Assembly (NCBI GenBank): GCA_036501825.1
Contig: DASXZP010000036.1
Coordinates: 124,001-188,000 of the forward strand
Direction of reading: 5' to 3'
Origin: JAFECT01 sp036501825
GTDB taxonomy: Bacteria > Pseudomonadota > Alphaproteobacteria > Caulobacterales > Caulobacteraceae
DNA length: 64,000 nt
The position numbers and the translations under genes are program-made. The notes below the pieces were generated by a model. That model saw only the letters and a program-made list of their open reading frames with translations. It made no database searches and was not told the DNA's origin. This document shows positions 51,453 to 60,352 of the stretch, one piece after another; position 1 is the first letter of the stretch; the number at the start of each line of letters is the position of its first letter.

Positions 51453-51481
51453 GACATAACGCTTCAGTGGTGAAAGTTCAA
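51453..51481 (-). promoter_or_regulatory. promoter of the tuf leader
   Basis: TTGAAC (51481-51476) and TATGTC (51458-51453), spacer 17 bp, minus strand. It would give a transcript beginning near 51446 and an untranslated leader of about 517 nt before tuf. Confidence 0.55.
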
Positions 51482-51513
51482 GGCGCGGCTCTCTTCGCCC
51501 CAGCATTCTCGAT

Positions 51514-51680
51514 CACCCTCCCCGGAAAGGGGAGGGTCGGGAGCGAAGCGAGCGGGGTGGGGTGACACGCGCCACCTCCGACTAAACGACGAGGGGCGGT
51601 TGCGACATACGCTGTTCGGTGCAGCGCTTGTCACCCCACCCGGCGCTTCGCGCCACCCTCCCCTTTCCGGGGAGGGTACG
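51514..51680. repeat. REP-like inverted pair, family E
   Basis: ACCCTCCCCGGAAAGGGGAG with GCGAAGCGAGCGGGGTGG at 51514-51565, and the inverse TGTCACCCCACCCGGCGCTT with GCGCCACCCTCCCCTTTCCG at 51629-51680. It lies between tuf leader and the YkgJ gene. The 753-bp interval 50930-51682 contains only the leader and this repeat. Confidence 0.8.
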
Positions 51681-51682
51681 CC

Positions 51683-52222
51683 CTAGGGCAACGGTTCGAA
51701 CGGCCCGGCGCGCAGGGTGGTGAGCACGTCCTGCAGGACCGCCACCATGGTGTGGCCGTCACCGGTTCGCGCGGCCTGTTCCAGGCGGTCGTTGAGAAAG
51801 GCCTTGGCGAAGGCGTGGCGCGGCGGGCCGGGGATGGAGAGGAAACAGGGGACGTCGCCCGCAATCAGGCTCGCCACGTACAGGATGACCTTCTTGTTCA
51901 GCACGCAGGTGTCGGGGCCGTCGATGATGAACTTCATCCCGGTCCGTTTGACGAAGCGCCAGGGAATGTCGTCGGTTTCCTCGGCGATCAGGATGCCGCT
52001 GTGGTCCGGCCGCCAACTGTCGTCGAGGTCTTCGAACATGCGCCAGCCGCAGTAAAAGTCGGCGCAGACCCGCGGCCGGGCGGCATAGATCGAGCACCCC
52101 GCGCCTTCGACGCAGTGCTCGCACAGGACGCCGGCCGGCTTGACGAAATCGTGCGAGCGGATCGGCGGCACGCGGCAACAGACCGTGCACTGACCGCACT
52201 TTCTGCCGCGGACGATCTTCAC
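51683..52222 (-). CDS. YkgJ family cysteine-cluster protein
   Basis: 179 aa from the ATG at 52222. Cysteine pattern CGQCTVCC, CEHCVEGAGCSIYAARPRVCADFYCGW matches the YkgJ-type Zn/Fe-chelating cluster family. It overlaps the hydantoinase stop by 4 bp, so it is translationally coupled. Role unknown, possibly metal or iron-sulfur handling linked to the preceding enzyme. Confidence 0.85.
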   Translation of the reverse strand: MKIVRGRKCGQCTVCCRVPPIRSHDFVKPAGVLCEHCVEGAGCSIYAARPRVCADFYCGWRMFEDLDDSWRPDHSGILIAEETDDIPWRFVKRTGMKFIIDGPDTCVLNKKVILYVASLIAGDVPCFLSIPGPPRHAFAKAFLNDRLEQAARTGDGHTMVAVLQDVLTTLRAGPFEPLP

Positions 52223-55200
52223 GGCTTGCCGAAGCCGCCGCCGCCGGGGGTTTCGATGACGAAGGCGTCGCCCGGCGCCAGCTCGACCGTGGCCGTGCCC
52301 GTCAGGCGCTCGACCGATCCGTCCTTGCGCTCGACGCAGTTGATGCCGACGGCGCCCGGCGCGCCGCCTTCGAGACCGAAGGGCGGGACGCGGCGGCGGT
52401 TGGAGAGGATCGCGGCGGTCATCGGGCTGAGGAACTTCACGCGCCGCACCGTGCCGTCCCCGCCGTGGTGAGCGCCCGCGCCGCCCGAACCGCGGCGGAT
52501 GGAGAACTCTTCAAGCAGCACCGGGAAACGCAGCTCCAGCACTTCCGGGTCGGTCAGGCGTGAGTTGGTCATGTGGCACTGGACCGCGCTCGTCCCGTCG
52601 AAGTCGGGGCCCGCGCCCGAACCGCCGCAGATGGTTTCGTAATACTGCAGCTTGGCGTCGCCGAAGGTGAAGTTGCTCATGGTGCCGTAGGACGCGGCCA
52701 GCACGCCCAGCGCGCCATAGAGCGTATCGACCACCACCTGGCTGGTCTCGACATTGCCCGCGACGACGGCGGCGGGATAACGCGGGTTCAACATCGAGCC
52801 TTCGGGCACAATCAGTTCGATCGGCTTCAGGCAGCCGTCGTTCAGCGGGATCGCGTCATCGACCAGGGTGCGGAACACGTACAGCGTCGCGGCGCGCGTA
52901 ACCGCCAGGGGCGCGTTGAAATTGGACGGCAGTTGCTCGCTCGTACCGGTGAAATCGACGGTGGCCGACCGCGTCTCGCGGTCCACCGAAATCTTCACCC
53001 GGATCACCGCGCCGTTGTCGAGTTCGTAGGCGAAGGCGCCGTCCTTCAGCACGTCGATGACGCGCCGCACCTGTTCCTCGGCATTGTCCTGGACGTGGCC
53101 CATATAGGCATCGACGGTGTCGCGGCCGAACTGGCCGACCATACGCTTCAGCTCGGCGATACCCTTGGCGCAGGCGGCGATTTGGGCCTTCAGGTCGGCG
53201 AGGTTCTGGTCCGGATTGCGCGCCGGCCACTTGCCCGAGCCCAGCAAGGCGCGCGTTTCGGCTTCACGCAGGCGGCCCTGTTCGACCAGCAGGAAGTTGT
53301 CGATGAGGATGCCTTCCTCCTCGACGGTGTGGCTCTCCGAGGGCATGGAGCCGGGCGTGATACCGCCGATGTCGGCCTGATGGCCGCGCGCGGCGACCCA
53401 GAAGGCGGGCTTGTCGTCGCCGTCCAGGAACGCGGGTGCGATGACGGTGACGTCGGGCAGGTGCGTGCCGCCGTTGTAGGGCGCGTTCAGCATATAGACG
53501 TCGCCGGGCCGCACCGTCTCGCCGCGCTCGCCCATCACCGTCTGCACGCTCGCGCCCATGGAGCCCAGGTGCACCGGAATGTGCGGCGCGTTGGCGATGA
53601 GCGCGCCGGCGCGGTCGAACACCGCGCAGGAGAAGTCGAGCCGTTCCTTGATGTTCACCGAATAGGCCGTCATCTGCAGCGACACGCCCATCTGTTCGGC
53701 GATGGCCATGAACAGGTTGTTGAACACCTCCAGCATGACGGGGTCCGCCCGCGTGCCGACCGCGCGGCGCTCGGGCAGGGCGACGACCCGTTCGAGAATC
53801 AGGTCGCCGAGGTGATTCATCGACGCGCGCCAGCCCGGCTCGACCACGGTGGTGGCGGTGGCTTCGGCGATGATCGCGGGGCCGTCGACCCTGGCGCCCG
53901 GGCCCAGGTGATCGCGCTGGAAGATGGGTGTGGCGTGCTGCGCGCCCGCCATCCGCGCGGTGACGTTCGCGACGGGTTCAGCGTTGGCCTGCTTCGCCGG
54001 CGGCTTCGGCGCATCGGTTGCGCCCACCGCGTGACCAACCGCTTCGGCAACCAGCGCTTCGACGACCAGCGACTTTTCCGGCGCGGTGAAGCCGAACCGG
54101 TCGAGGTGCAAGGCTTCGAAGGCGCGGCGCATCTCGGCGGGCGTGCCGAACGCAACCTCGATGGGCGTATCCGTCCCGCCGTACTTCACCTGCGCGCGGC
54201 GGTGAATCTCGACCCCCGAGATCGGCGCCTCCTGATCGCGCAACGCACGCTCTGCTTCCCCCGCCAGCGCATCGACACGCGCGGTCAGCGCCCCAGCCGC
54301 GGCGTCGGTCAGATCGGTTTCGACTCCCGCCTCGCGCAACACGCGCAGGTCCGCCAGGCCCATGCCGTAGGCCGACAGGACGCCGGCCAGGGGGTGGATC
54401 ATCACCTTGGTCATGCCGAGCGCATCGGCCACCAGGCACGCGTGCTGGCCACCGGCGCCGCCGAAACAGACCAGGGCGTATTTGGTGACGTCGTAGCCGC
54501 GCTCGATGGAGATCTGCTTGATCGCTTCGGCCATGTTCTGCACGGCGATGGTGAGGAAGCCCTCGGCGATCTCTTCCGGCGTGCGCGCCCCGGCGCCCGA
54601 CGCGGCGACATCCTTGGCCAGCGCGGCGAACTTCTCCGCCACCACGCCGCGGTCGAGCGCTTGCCGGCCATCCGCGCCGAAGACGTGCGGGAAGTAGTCC
54701 GGCTGCAGCTTGCCCAGCATGACGTTGCAGTCGGTGACGGTCAGCGGCCCGCCTTTGCGATAGGATGCCGGTCCCGGCGCCGCGCCGGCGGACTCCGGCC
54801 CCACCCGGAAGCGCGCGCCGTCGAAGCGGCAGATCGAGCCCCCGCCCGCCGCCACCGTATGAATCGCCATCATCGGCGCGCGGATGCGCACGCCCGCGGT
54901 CACAGTCTCGTAGGTGCGCTCCAGTTCCCCGGCGTAGTGCGACACGTCGGTGGAGGTGCCCCCCATGTCGAAGCCGATGATGCGCTCGAACCCGGCTTGC
55001 TTCGCCGTCGCCACCATACCGACCACGCCGCCGGCGGGCCCCGACAGGATCGCGTCCTTGCCGCGAAAGGCGCGCGCATCGACCAGGCCGCCGTTCGACT
55101 GCATGAACATCAGGTGGCTGCCTGGACCCAGGTCGTCCGCCACCTGGTCCACGTAGCGTCGCAGCACCGGCGAGAGATAGGCGTCCGCCACCGTGGTGTC

Positions 55201-55821
55201 GCCGCGCGCCACCAGCTTGATCAGGGCGCCGACCTCGTGACTGACCGACACCTGGGTAAAGCCGATCGCGCGCGCGATTTCGCCCACGCGCCGCTCATGG
55301 TCGGTGAAGCGCCAGCCGTGCATCAGCACGATGGCGAGGGAGCGGAAACCCGCGTCGAAGACGCCCTGCAGATCCGCCCGCGTCTTCGCCTCGTCGAGCG
55401 GCGTCAGCACGTCGCCGTCCGCGCCCACCCGCTCGTCGATCTCGACCACCCGCGAATACAGCAGGTCCGGCAGCACGATGTGCCGCGCGAATATGTCCGG
55501 CCGCGCCTGCCAGCCGATGCGCAGCGCATCCGCATGCCCGCGCGTGATCGCCAGCGCGGTCCGCTCACCCTTGCGTTCCAGCAGGGCATTGGTCGCAACC
55601 GTGGTGCCCATCTTCACCGCGGAAACACGGTCGCCCGGCTGCGCGTCGGCGCTCAGGCCCAGGATCTCGCGAATGCCCGCCACCGCCGCGTCGCGATAGC
55701 GCGCCGGGTCCTCCGACAGCAGCTTGTGCGTAACGATACCGCCGTCCGGCGTGCGCGCAACGATGTCGGTAAACGTCCCGCCGCGGTCGATCCAGAACTC
55801 CCAGCGGTCGTTGGCGGTCAT
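52219..55821 (-). CDS. 5-oxoprolinase/hydantoinase (HyuA-HyuB fusion)
   Basis: 1200 aa from the ATG at 55821. Residues 1-680 are the ATP-binding HyuA half (WIDRGGTFTDIVA, IGFDMGGTSTDV, GGAGGQHACLVADALGM). Residues about 695-1200 are the HyuB half (PVMLEVFNNLFMAIAEQMG, GDVYMLNAPYNGGTHLPDVTV, RGHQADIGG, RRGSGGAGAHHGGDG). The family opens 5-oxoproline or hydantoin rings with ATP. Gap of 8 bp from the hydrolase gene upstream and coupled to YkgJ. Confidence 0.92.
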   Translation of the reverse strand: MTANDRWEFWIDRGGTFTDIVARTPDGGIVTHKLLSEDPARYRDAAVAGIREILGLSADAQPGDRVSAVKMGTTVATNALLERKGERTALAITRGHADALRIGWQARPDIFARHIVLPDLLYSRVVEIDERVGADGDVLTPLDEAKTRADLQGVFDAGFRSLAIVLMHGWRFTDHERRVGEIARAIGFTQVSVSHEVGALIKLVARGDTTVADAYLSPVLRRYVDQVADDLGPGSHLMFMQSNGGLVDARAFRGKDAILSGPAGGVVGMVATAKQAGFERIIGFDMGGTSTDVSHYAGELERTYETVTAGVRIRAPMMAIHTVAAGGGSICRFDGARFRVGPESAGAAPGPASYRKGGPLTVTDCNVMLGKLQPDYFPHVFGADGRQALDRGVVAEKFAALAKDVAASGAGARTPEEIAEGFLTIAVQNMAEAIKQISIERGYDVTKYALVCFGGAGGQHACLVADALGMTKVMIHPLAGVLSAYGMGLADLRVLREAGVETDLTDAAAGALTARVDALAGEAERALRDQEAPISGVEIHRRAQVKYGGTDTPIEVAFGTPAEMRRAFEALHLDRFGFTAPEKSLVVEALVAEAVGHAVGATDAPKPPAKQANAEPVANVTARMAGAQHATPIFQRDHLGPGARVDGPAIIAEATATTVVEPGWRASMNHLGDLILERVVALPERRAVGTRADPVMLEVFNNLFMAIAEQMGVSLQMTAYSVNIKERLDFSCAVFDRAGALIANAPHIPVHLGSMGASVQTVMGERGETVRPGDVYMLNAPYNGGTHLPDVTVIAPAFLDGDDKPAFWVAARGHQADIGGITPGSMPSESHTVEEEGILIDNFLLVEQGRLREAETRALLGSGKWPARNPDQNLADLKAQIAACAKGIAELKRMVGQFGRDTVDAYMGHVQDNAEEQVRRVIDVLKDGAFAYELDNGAVIRVKISVDRETRSATVDFTGTSEQLPSNFNAPLAVTRAATLYVFRTLVDDAIPLNDGCLKPIELIVPEGSMLNPRYPAAVVAGNVETSQVVVDTLYGALGVLAASYGTMSNFTFGDAKLQYYETICGGSGAGPDFDGTSAVQCHMTNSRLTDPEVLELRFPVLLEEFSIRRGSGGAGAHHGGDGTVRRVKFLSPMTAAILSNRRRVPPFGLEGGAPGAVGINCVERKDGSVERLTGTATVELAPGDAFVIETPGGGGFGKP

Positions 55822-55829
55822 CGCCGTGC

Positions 55830-56711
55830 TCAGTGGGAAAACGGCGCGAGCCATCGCACCACGTCGGCCTCGAGTTCGATGCGGCGATCGTTGAACGGGT
55901 GGTCGGTGTCCATGCGGATGATTTTCACCTGCGCGGCGTGCGCCGCGGCAAGCGCGGGGATGAGGTCGCCCGCTTGATCGTCGGGATCATCGCGCGTGGC
56001 GGTAAGGATGAACACCGGCCGGTTCGCCAGCGCCGGCGCAAGTTTCGCGAGATCGAGCGAAGCGCCGTGGTGCAACAGGTCATCGGTGAGCGACGCCACG
56101 GTGACACCGCCCAGTCGTCCCTCCACGTCGTCGAAGCCCTCCGCACTGGTCTGCGCAAGCGCTTGCGGGGTGAGCTTGGACCAAGCGCGCTGGTCGAAGC
56201 TCAGGTCCCACGGGGCGATCAGGACAGAGGCCAGAATCTCAGGGTGTCTGGCGGCGGTCGCGGCGGCGATGAACCCGCCATAGCTGTGCCCGACCACTAC
56301 CATGTGCGCGGGATCGACGCCCCAGGCCGAGGCGGTCTTGGGGTCGCGCAGAGCTTCGATCAGGGCGTCTGCGTCGTCGTCGCCGCCGACCAGGGTAAAC
56401 TCACCGCCGGAGCCCCACGACCCCCGATAGTGGAAGGTCACGACCGTCCAGCCGGCGCGCTGAAGCGCGCGTGCGAGGTCGAGGTTCTGTTCGTTGCCGG
56501 GCAGGCCGTGGAACAGCAGGACGGTCGGATGCAGGCCGGCGCCGGCCGGTCGATAGATCAGGGCGTTGATCGTCGCGCCGTGGCTCTTGAACTGCGCAGC
56601 CAGACTGCTCGCTGGATGGGCGGCGTCGATCGGCGGGTCGGCATTGATCGACTGAGTCGGATCAACGGGCGAAGTCGCGAGCAGCAGGGCGAAGGCGAGA
56701 CTCGAGATCAT
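55830..56711 (-). CDS. secreted alpha/beta hydrolase
   Basis: 293 aa with a signal peptide (MISSLAFALLLATSPVD). Nucleophile elbow GHSYGG, oxyanion region LFHGLPGNEQN, FHYRGSWGSGGEF, the acid in ILTATRDDPDD and histidine in MDTDHPFNDRR. Resembles dienelactone hydrolase/peptidase S9-like family. Substrate unknown. Ends 8 bp before the hydantoinase gene; 13 bp from the TPP enzyme gene. Confidence 0.87.
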   Translation of the reverse strand: MISSLAFALLLATSPVDPTQSINADPPIDAAHPASSLAAQFKSHGATINALIYRPAGAGLHPTVLLFHGLPGNEQNLDLARALQRAGWTVVTFHYRGSWGSGGEFTLVGGDDDADALIEALRDPKTASAWGVDPAHMVVVGHSYGGFIAAATAARHPEILASVLIAPWDLSFDQRAWSKLTPQALAQTSAEGFDDVEGRLGGVTVASLTDDLLHHGASLDLAKLAPALANRPVFILTATRDDPDDQAGDLIPALAAAHAAQVKIIRMDTDHPFNDRRIELEADVVRWLAPFSH

Positions 56712-56724
56712 GACGGTCTCCTGG

Positions 56725-58383
56725 TCACGCGCTACCGGCGCGGAGCTGGGTGAGGGTGCGGCCTGGTGCGATGTGTTCCACGTCGGTCTTCAGATGGATC
56801 AGCGCGGGCTTTCCGGCCTTGCGGGCGGCGTCGAAGGCGGCAGGGAAGTCTTCGGTGCGTTCGACCGTGGTGGCCCAGGCGCCGAAGGACTTGGCGTAGG
56901 CGGCGAAGTCGGGGTTCTTCAGGTCGGTGGCGATGACGCGGCCGGGATAGTCGCGCTCCTGGTGCATGCGGATGGTGCCGTAGGAACCGTTGTCCACCAC
57001 GACCGTCACCACCGCGGCGCCGTACTGCACGGCGGTCGCCATTTCCTGGGCGGTCATCAGGAAGTCGCCATCGCCGGCGAAGCACACGACCTCGCGTTCG
57101 GGCGCGACAATCTTGGCGGCGATGGCAGCGGGGAAGCCGTAGCCCATGGCGCCGGAAGTCGGCGCAAGCTGGGAACGGAACAGGCGGCGCTTGTCGAAGC
57201 GGTGCAGCCACGCCGCGAAATTGCCGGCGCCGTTGCAGACGATGGCGTCGCGCGGCAGCACGCTCGTCATGTGGGCGACGACCTCCGACAGGTTGACCGC
57301 GGCGTCGACGGCGATCGGTGCGGTGAAGGCTTCGTAGTCGGCGTGGGCGGCTTGCGCCTGATCCTTCCAGTCGCGGCCGGGCTTCAGCGTCGACAGCGCC
57401 AGCGCGGCCGGCGCAACGTCGGCGACGGCGGACAGCGACGTGGGCCAAACGCGGCCGAGTTCTTCGGGGCCGGGGTGGATGTGGATCAGGGTCTGCGCGG
57501 TCTTCACCGGGTCGAGCAGGGTGTAGCCCTGGGTCGGGTTTTCGCCGAGGCGCGCGCCGAGCGCGAGGATCAGATCCGCGTCCTTCACCCGCTGGGCCAT
57601 CTTCGGGTTTTGGCCCAGGCCCAGGTCGCCGGCGAAGCTCGGGTGATCGTTGTCGATCAGGTCCTTGCGGCGGAACGACAGCAGGGTCGGCAGACCGATC
57701 TCGCCGATCCAGCCGCTCAGCGCGTCGAGCGACTTTTGCGTCCAGCCCGAGCCGCCGAGGATCATCATGGGCCGTTCGGCTTTCGCTAGCCGCGCGCCGA
57801 TTGCGGCCAGCGTATCGGGATCGAGGCCCGCGCGTGCGACCGGCTGCGCCGTCGGCGCCGATCCCGTGACCTCGTCGGTCAGCATATCTTCCGGCAGCGC
57901 GAGCACCACCGGACCCTGACGGCCTTGCAGCGCGGTCGCGAAGGCGCGACCGACGAACTCGCCGACACGTTCGCCGTCGTCGATCTCCGCCGCCCATTTC
58001 GCCAGCGGTCCGAACGCCGCGGCGTAGTCCACTTCCTGGAAGGCGCCGCGGCCTTTCTGGTCGCGGGCCACCTGACCCACGAACATGATCAGCGGCGTGG
58101 AGTCCTGCTGCGCCGTGTGCACGCCGATGGACCCGTGTGTCGCCCCGGGCCCGCGCGTCACCATCACGATGCCGGGCTTGCCGGTCAGCTTGCCGTAGGC
58201 CTCGGCCATGTTGGCGGCGCCGGCTTCGTGGCGGCAGGCGATGACCTTGATGCGGTCGCGCACGTCGGCCAGGGCGTCGAGCAGGGCCAGATAGCTCTCG
58301 CCCGGCACGCAGAAGACGTGGTCGACCCCGTGGGCCAGCAAGGCCTCCACGAGGCGGCGCGCGGCCGTGGTCTGAGCGGTCAT
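56725..58383 (-). CDS. thiamine-diphosphate enzyme, acetolactate synthase-like
   Basis: 552 aa from the ATG at 58383 (GAAGGA upstream). N-terminal TPP-PYR domain (CVPGESYLALLDAL, HEAGAANMAEAYGKLTGKPGIVMVTRGPGATHG), central FAD/nucleotide-like domain, C-terminal TPP-PP domain (CFAGDGDFLMTAQEMATAV, VVDNGSYGTIR). No regulatory IlvN gene adjoins, so it is more likely a decarboxylase or carboligase than a biosynthetic acetolactate synthase. Substrate unknown. Confidence 0.87.
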   Translation of the reverse strand: MTAQTTAARRLVEALLAHGVDHVFCVPGESYLALLDALADVRDRIKVIACRHEAGAANMAEAYGKLTGKPGIVMVTRGPGATHGSIGVHTAQQDSTPLIMFVGQVARDQKGRGAFQEVDYAAAFGPLAKWAAEIDDGERVGEFVGRAFATALQGRQGPVVLALPEDMLTDEVTGSAPTAQPVARAGLDPDTLAAIGARLAKAERPMMILGGSGWTQKSLDALSGWIGEIGLPTLLSFRRKDLIDNDHPSFAGDLGLGQNPKMAQRVKDADLILALGARLGENPTQGYTLLDPVKTAQTLIHIHPGPEELGRVWPTSLSAVADVAPAALALSTLKPGRDWKDQAQAAHADYEAFTAPIAVDAAVNLSEVVAHMTSVLPRDAIVCNGAGNFAAWLHRFDKRRLFRSQLAPTSGAMGYGFPAAIAAKIVAPEREVVCFAGDGDFLMTAQEMATAVQYGAAVVTVVVDNGSYGTIRMHQERDYPGRVIATDLKNPDFAAYAKSFGAWATTVERTEDFPAAFDAARKAGKPALIHLKTDVEHIAPGRTLTQLRAGSA

Positions 58384-58528
58384 CGGGTCCTTCGGGCAGG
58401 GATTGAGCTGGAAGACGCGGGTGTAGTCCCCCGCGGCGTGGGGGGTCAAACGGTCGCCCGGGAACGGGCGCCCAGCCGCCACGTTCAGACTCCGGACGAA
58501 AATCGGTGGGCCTGGGCTGGAGGTTGCA

Positions 58529-58717
58529 ATGTTGAAGTGGGCGGTTGTTTTTCTGACGCTGGCGGTGGGCGCCGCGGTCCTGGGTTTCACCACGGTCAGC
58601 GGCGACGCCTATCTGATCGCCAAGATCATGGTCCTGCCCTGCCTCAGCGCCTTCCTGATTTTCCTGGCGCTGCGGTTCGGGACCGAGAACAACGCGCAGG
58701 TCAGATCGCGCCGCTAG
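58529..58717 (+). CDS. small DUF1328-like membrane protein
   Basis: 62 aa, two hydrophobic segments (AVVFLTLAVGAAVLGFTTV and IAKIMVLPCLSAFLIFLALRF). MLKWAVVFL resembles the DUF1328/YtjA family start. The 3' end overlaps the convergent CoA-transferase by 17 bp. Function unknown; such proteins are envelope-stress linked. Confidence 0.6.
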   Translation: MLKWAVVFLTLAVGAAVLGFTTVSGDAYLIAKIMVLPCLSAFLIFLALRFGTENNAQVRSRR

Positions 58718-59933
58718 CCCTCAGCGCCGCGATCTCTTCCGCCGTCAAACCCAGCGCTTCCCGCAGAACCGCGTCCGTATCCGCCCCCAGGGCGGGCGGG
58801 GCGGCGCGGTAGGTCGCGGGCGTCTTCGAGAGGCGGATCGGGTTGGCGACGGTGCGGACGGGCTGGTCGAGGTCCGCGCGTGTCTGTTCGACCACCAAGC
58901 CGCGGGCGACCGCCTGGGGCTCGGCGAAGACCTGGTCCACGGTGTTGATCGGGCCGCAGGGTACGCGGGCGACATCCAGTCGATCTATCCAGGCGTGGGC
59001 GCCAGCGGCGGCGAGGCCCGCCTCGATCCGCTCCTTCAGCGCGATCCGGTGCTCGACCCGCAAGGCGTTGGTGCGGAAGCGGGCGTCCTCGGCCAGGGCC
59101 GGGTCGCCCAGCGCCTTCGCCAGGGCGCGGAACTGGCCGTCGTTGCCGACCGCGATGACCAGCAGGCCGTCCTTGGTCCGGAAGGGCTGGTAGGGGGCGA
59201 GGTTGGGGTGGGCGTTGCCCATGCGCGTGGGCGCTTCGCCCGAGACGAAGAAGTTGGTCGCCTGATTGGCCAGCATGGCCGCCTGGACGTCGAACAGGGC
59301 AAGGTCGATGTGCTGACCCTCGCCGGTGGCCCGGGCGTGCAGCAGAGCGGCGAGTATGGCGTTGGAGGCGTAGAGGCCGGTGAACAGGTCGGCCACCGCG
59401 ACGCCAACCTTCATCGGTTCGCCGCCGGGCGCCCCGTCCGGCTGGCCGGTCACCGACATCAGCCCGCCCATGGCCTGGATCATGTAGTCGTAGCCGGCGC
59501 GCGCGGCGTAGGGCCCGGTCTGGCCGAAGCCGGTGATCGAGCAATAGACCAGCCGGGGGTTGGGCTTTGCCAGGGAGGCATAGTCGAGGCCGTATTTAGC
59601 CAGGCCCCCGGTCTTGAAGTTCTCCACCACCACATCGGCCTTGGCCGCCAGCTTGCGCAGCAGGTCGGCGCCCTCCGGCCTGGCCATATCCACGGCCAGG
59701 GAGCGCTTGTTGCGGTTGGCGCAGAAGTAATAGGCCGCGTCGGCGTTTTCGCCGTCCGCCTGGGTGAAGGGCGGACCCCAGCCGCGGGTGTCGTCGCCGG
59801 CCCCTGGCCGCTCGACCTTGATCACCTCGGCCCCCAGGTCCCCCAGCAGCTGCGTCGTCCACGGCCCCGCCAGCACCCGCGACAGATCGAGCACGGTCAC
59901 CCCGTCCAGCGGGCCTTTAGCTTCTTGGGTCAT
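58701..59933 (-). CDS. CaiB/BaiF family CoA-transferase
   Basis: 410 aa. Motifs GVTVLDLSRVLAGPWTTQLLGDLGAEVIKVERPGAGD, NRNKRSLAVDM, VVVENFKTGGLAKYGLDY, the catalytic aspartate in QAMGGLMSVTG... ADLFTGLYASNAILAALLHARATGEGQHIDLALFD. It transfers CoA between carboxylates. Its proximity to glutaryl-CoA dehydrogenase suggests glutarate CoA-transferase, like SUGCT; this is inference. Confidence 0.9.
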   Translation of the reverse strand: MTQEAKGPLDGVTVLDLSRVLAGPWTTQLLGDLGAEVIKVERPGAGDDTRGWGPPFTQADGENADAAYYFCANRNKRSLAVDMARPEGADLLRKLAAKADVVVENFKTGGLAKYGLDYASLAKPNPRLVYCSITGFGQTGPYAARAGYDYMIQAMGGLMSVTGQPDGAPGGEPMKVGVAVADLFTGLYASNAILAALLHARATGEGQHIDLALFDVQAAMLANQATNFFVSGEAPTRMGNAHPNLAPYQPFRTKDGLLVIAVGNDGQFRALAKALGDPALAEDARFRTNALRVEHRIALKERIEAGLAAAGAHAWIDRLDVARVPCGPINTVDQVFAEPQAVARGLVVEQTRADLDQPVRTVANPIRLSKTPATYRAAPPALGADTDAVLREALGLTAEEIAALRASGAI

Positions 59934-59952
59934 GCAGCCGTCTTAGCCGGGA

Positions 59953-60219
59953 TCAGAGCCCCGGGTCGAACGCGCCGGCCCGGCGCATGCGCTCATCGCG
60001 GGCGGTCAGGGCGCGGCCGTTCAGCTCGGCGGCCATGGCGCGCACCCGGTCCGAGGCGGCGGTCTTGCACTTCCCCGGGATGAAGGCGTGGACGTAGGCC
60101 ATCATGCTGGCCTTCAAGAGCCGCCAGCCATAGGTCGACGACGCCCCGAAGTGCTCGGCATAGGTTTCATCCACCTCCTGGGGGTGCTCCAGGAAGAGGC
60201 GGTAGAAGGTCTTCTGCAT
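59953..60219 (-). CDS. DUF6356 family protein
   Basis: 88 aa from the ATG at 60219 (AGGAG 9 nt upstream; an in-frame ATG at 60249 is the alternative). MQKTFYRLFLEHPQEVDETYAEHFGASSTYGWRLLKASMMAYVHAFIP matches the DUF6356 pattern, with one hydrophobic helix near AYVHAFIPG. Function unknown. Nineteen bp upstream of the CoA-transferase on the same strand. Confidence 0.7.
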   Translation of the reverse strand: MQKTFYRLFLEHPQEVDETYAEHFGASSTYGWRLLKASMMAYVHAFIPGKCKTAASDRVRAMAAELNGRALTARDERMRRAGAFDPGL

Positions 60220-60352
60220 CGGCACGCTCTCCTGGCGTTTTCCCGACATGGCCTACGAGAGCAAAATCCCGTAGACGCTCGCTCCGCGAAGACTCACCCT
60301 ATCACGCGCCGCCGCCCGATGACATGCGGCGCCTCGCCAGAGAGACCTGCCC

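Noticed and set aside
52573..55977. 1134-aa frame antisense to the hydantoinase gene
   Set aside because: Arg/His/Val-rich shadow with no domain; the sense frame is a well-defined family.
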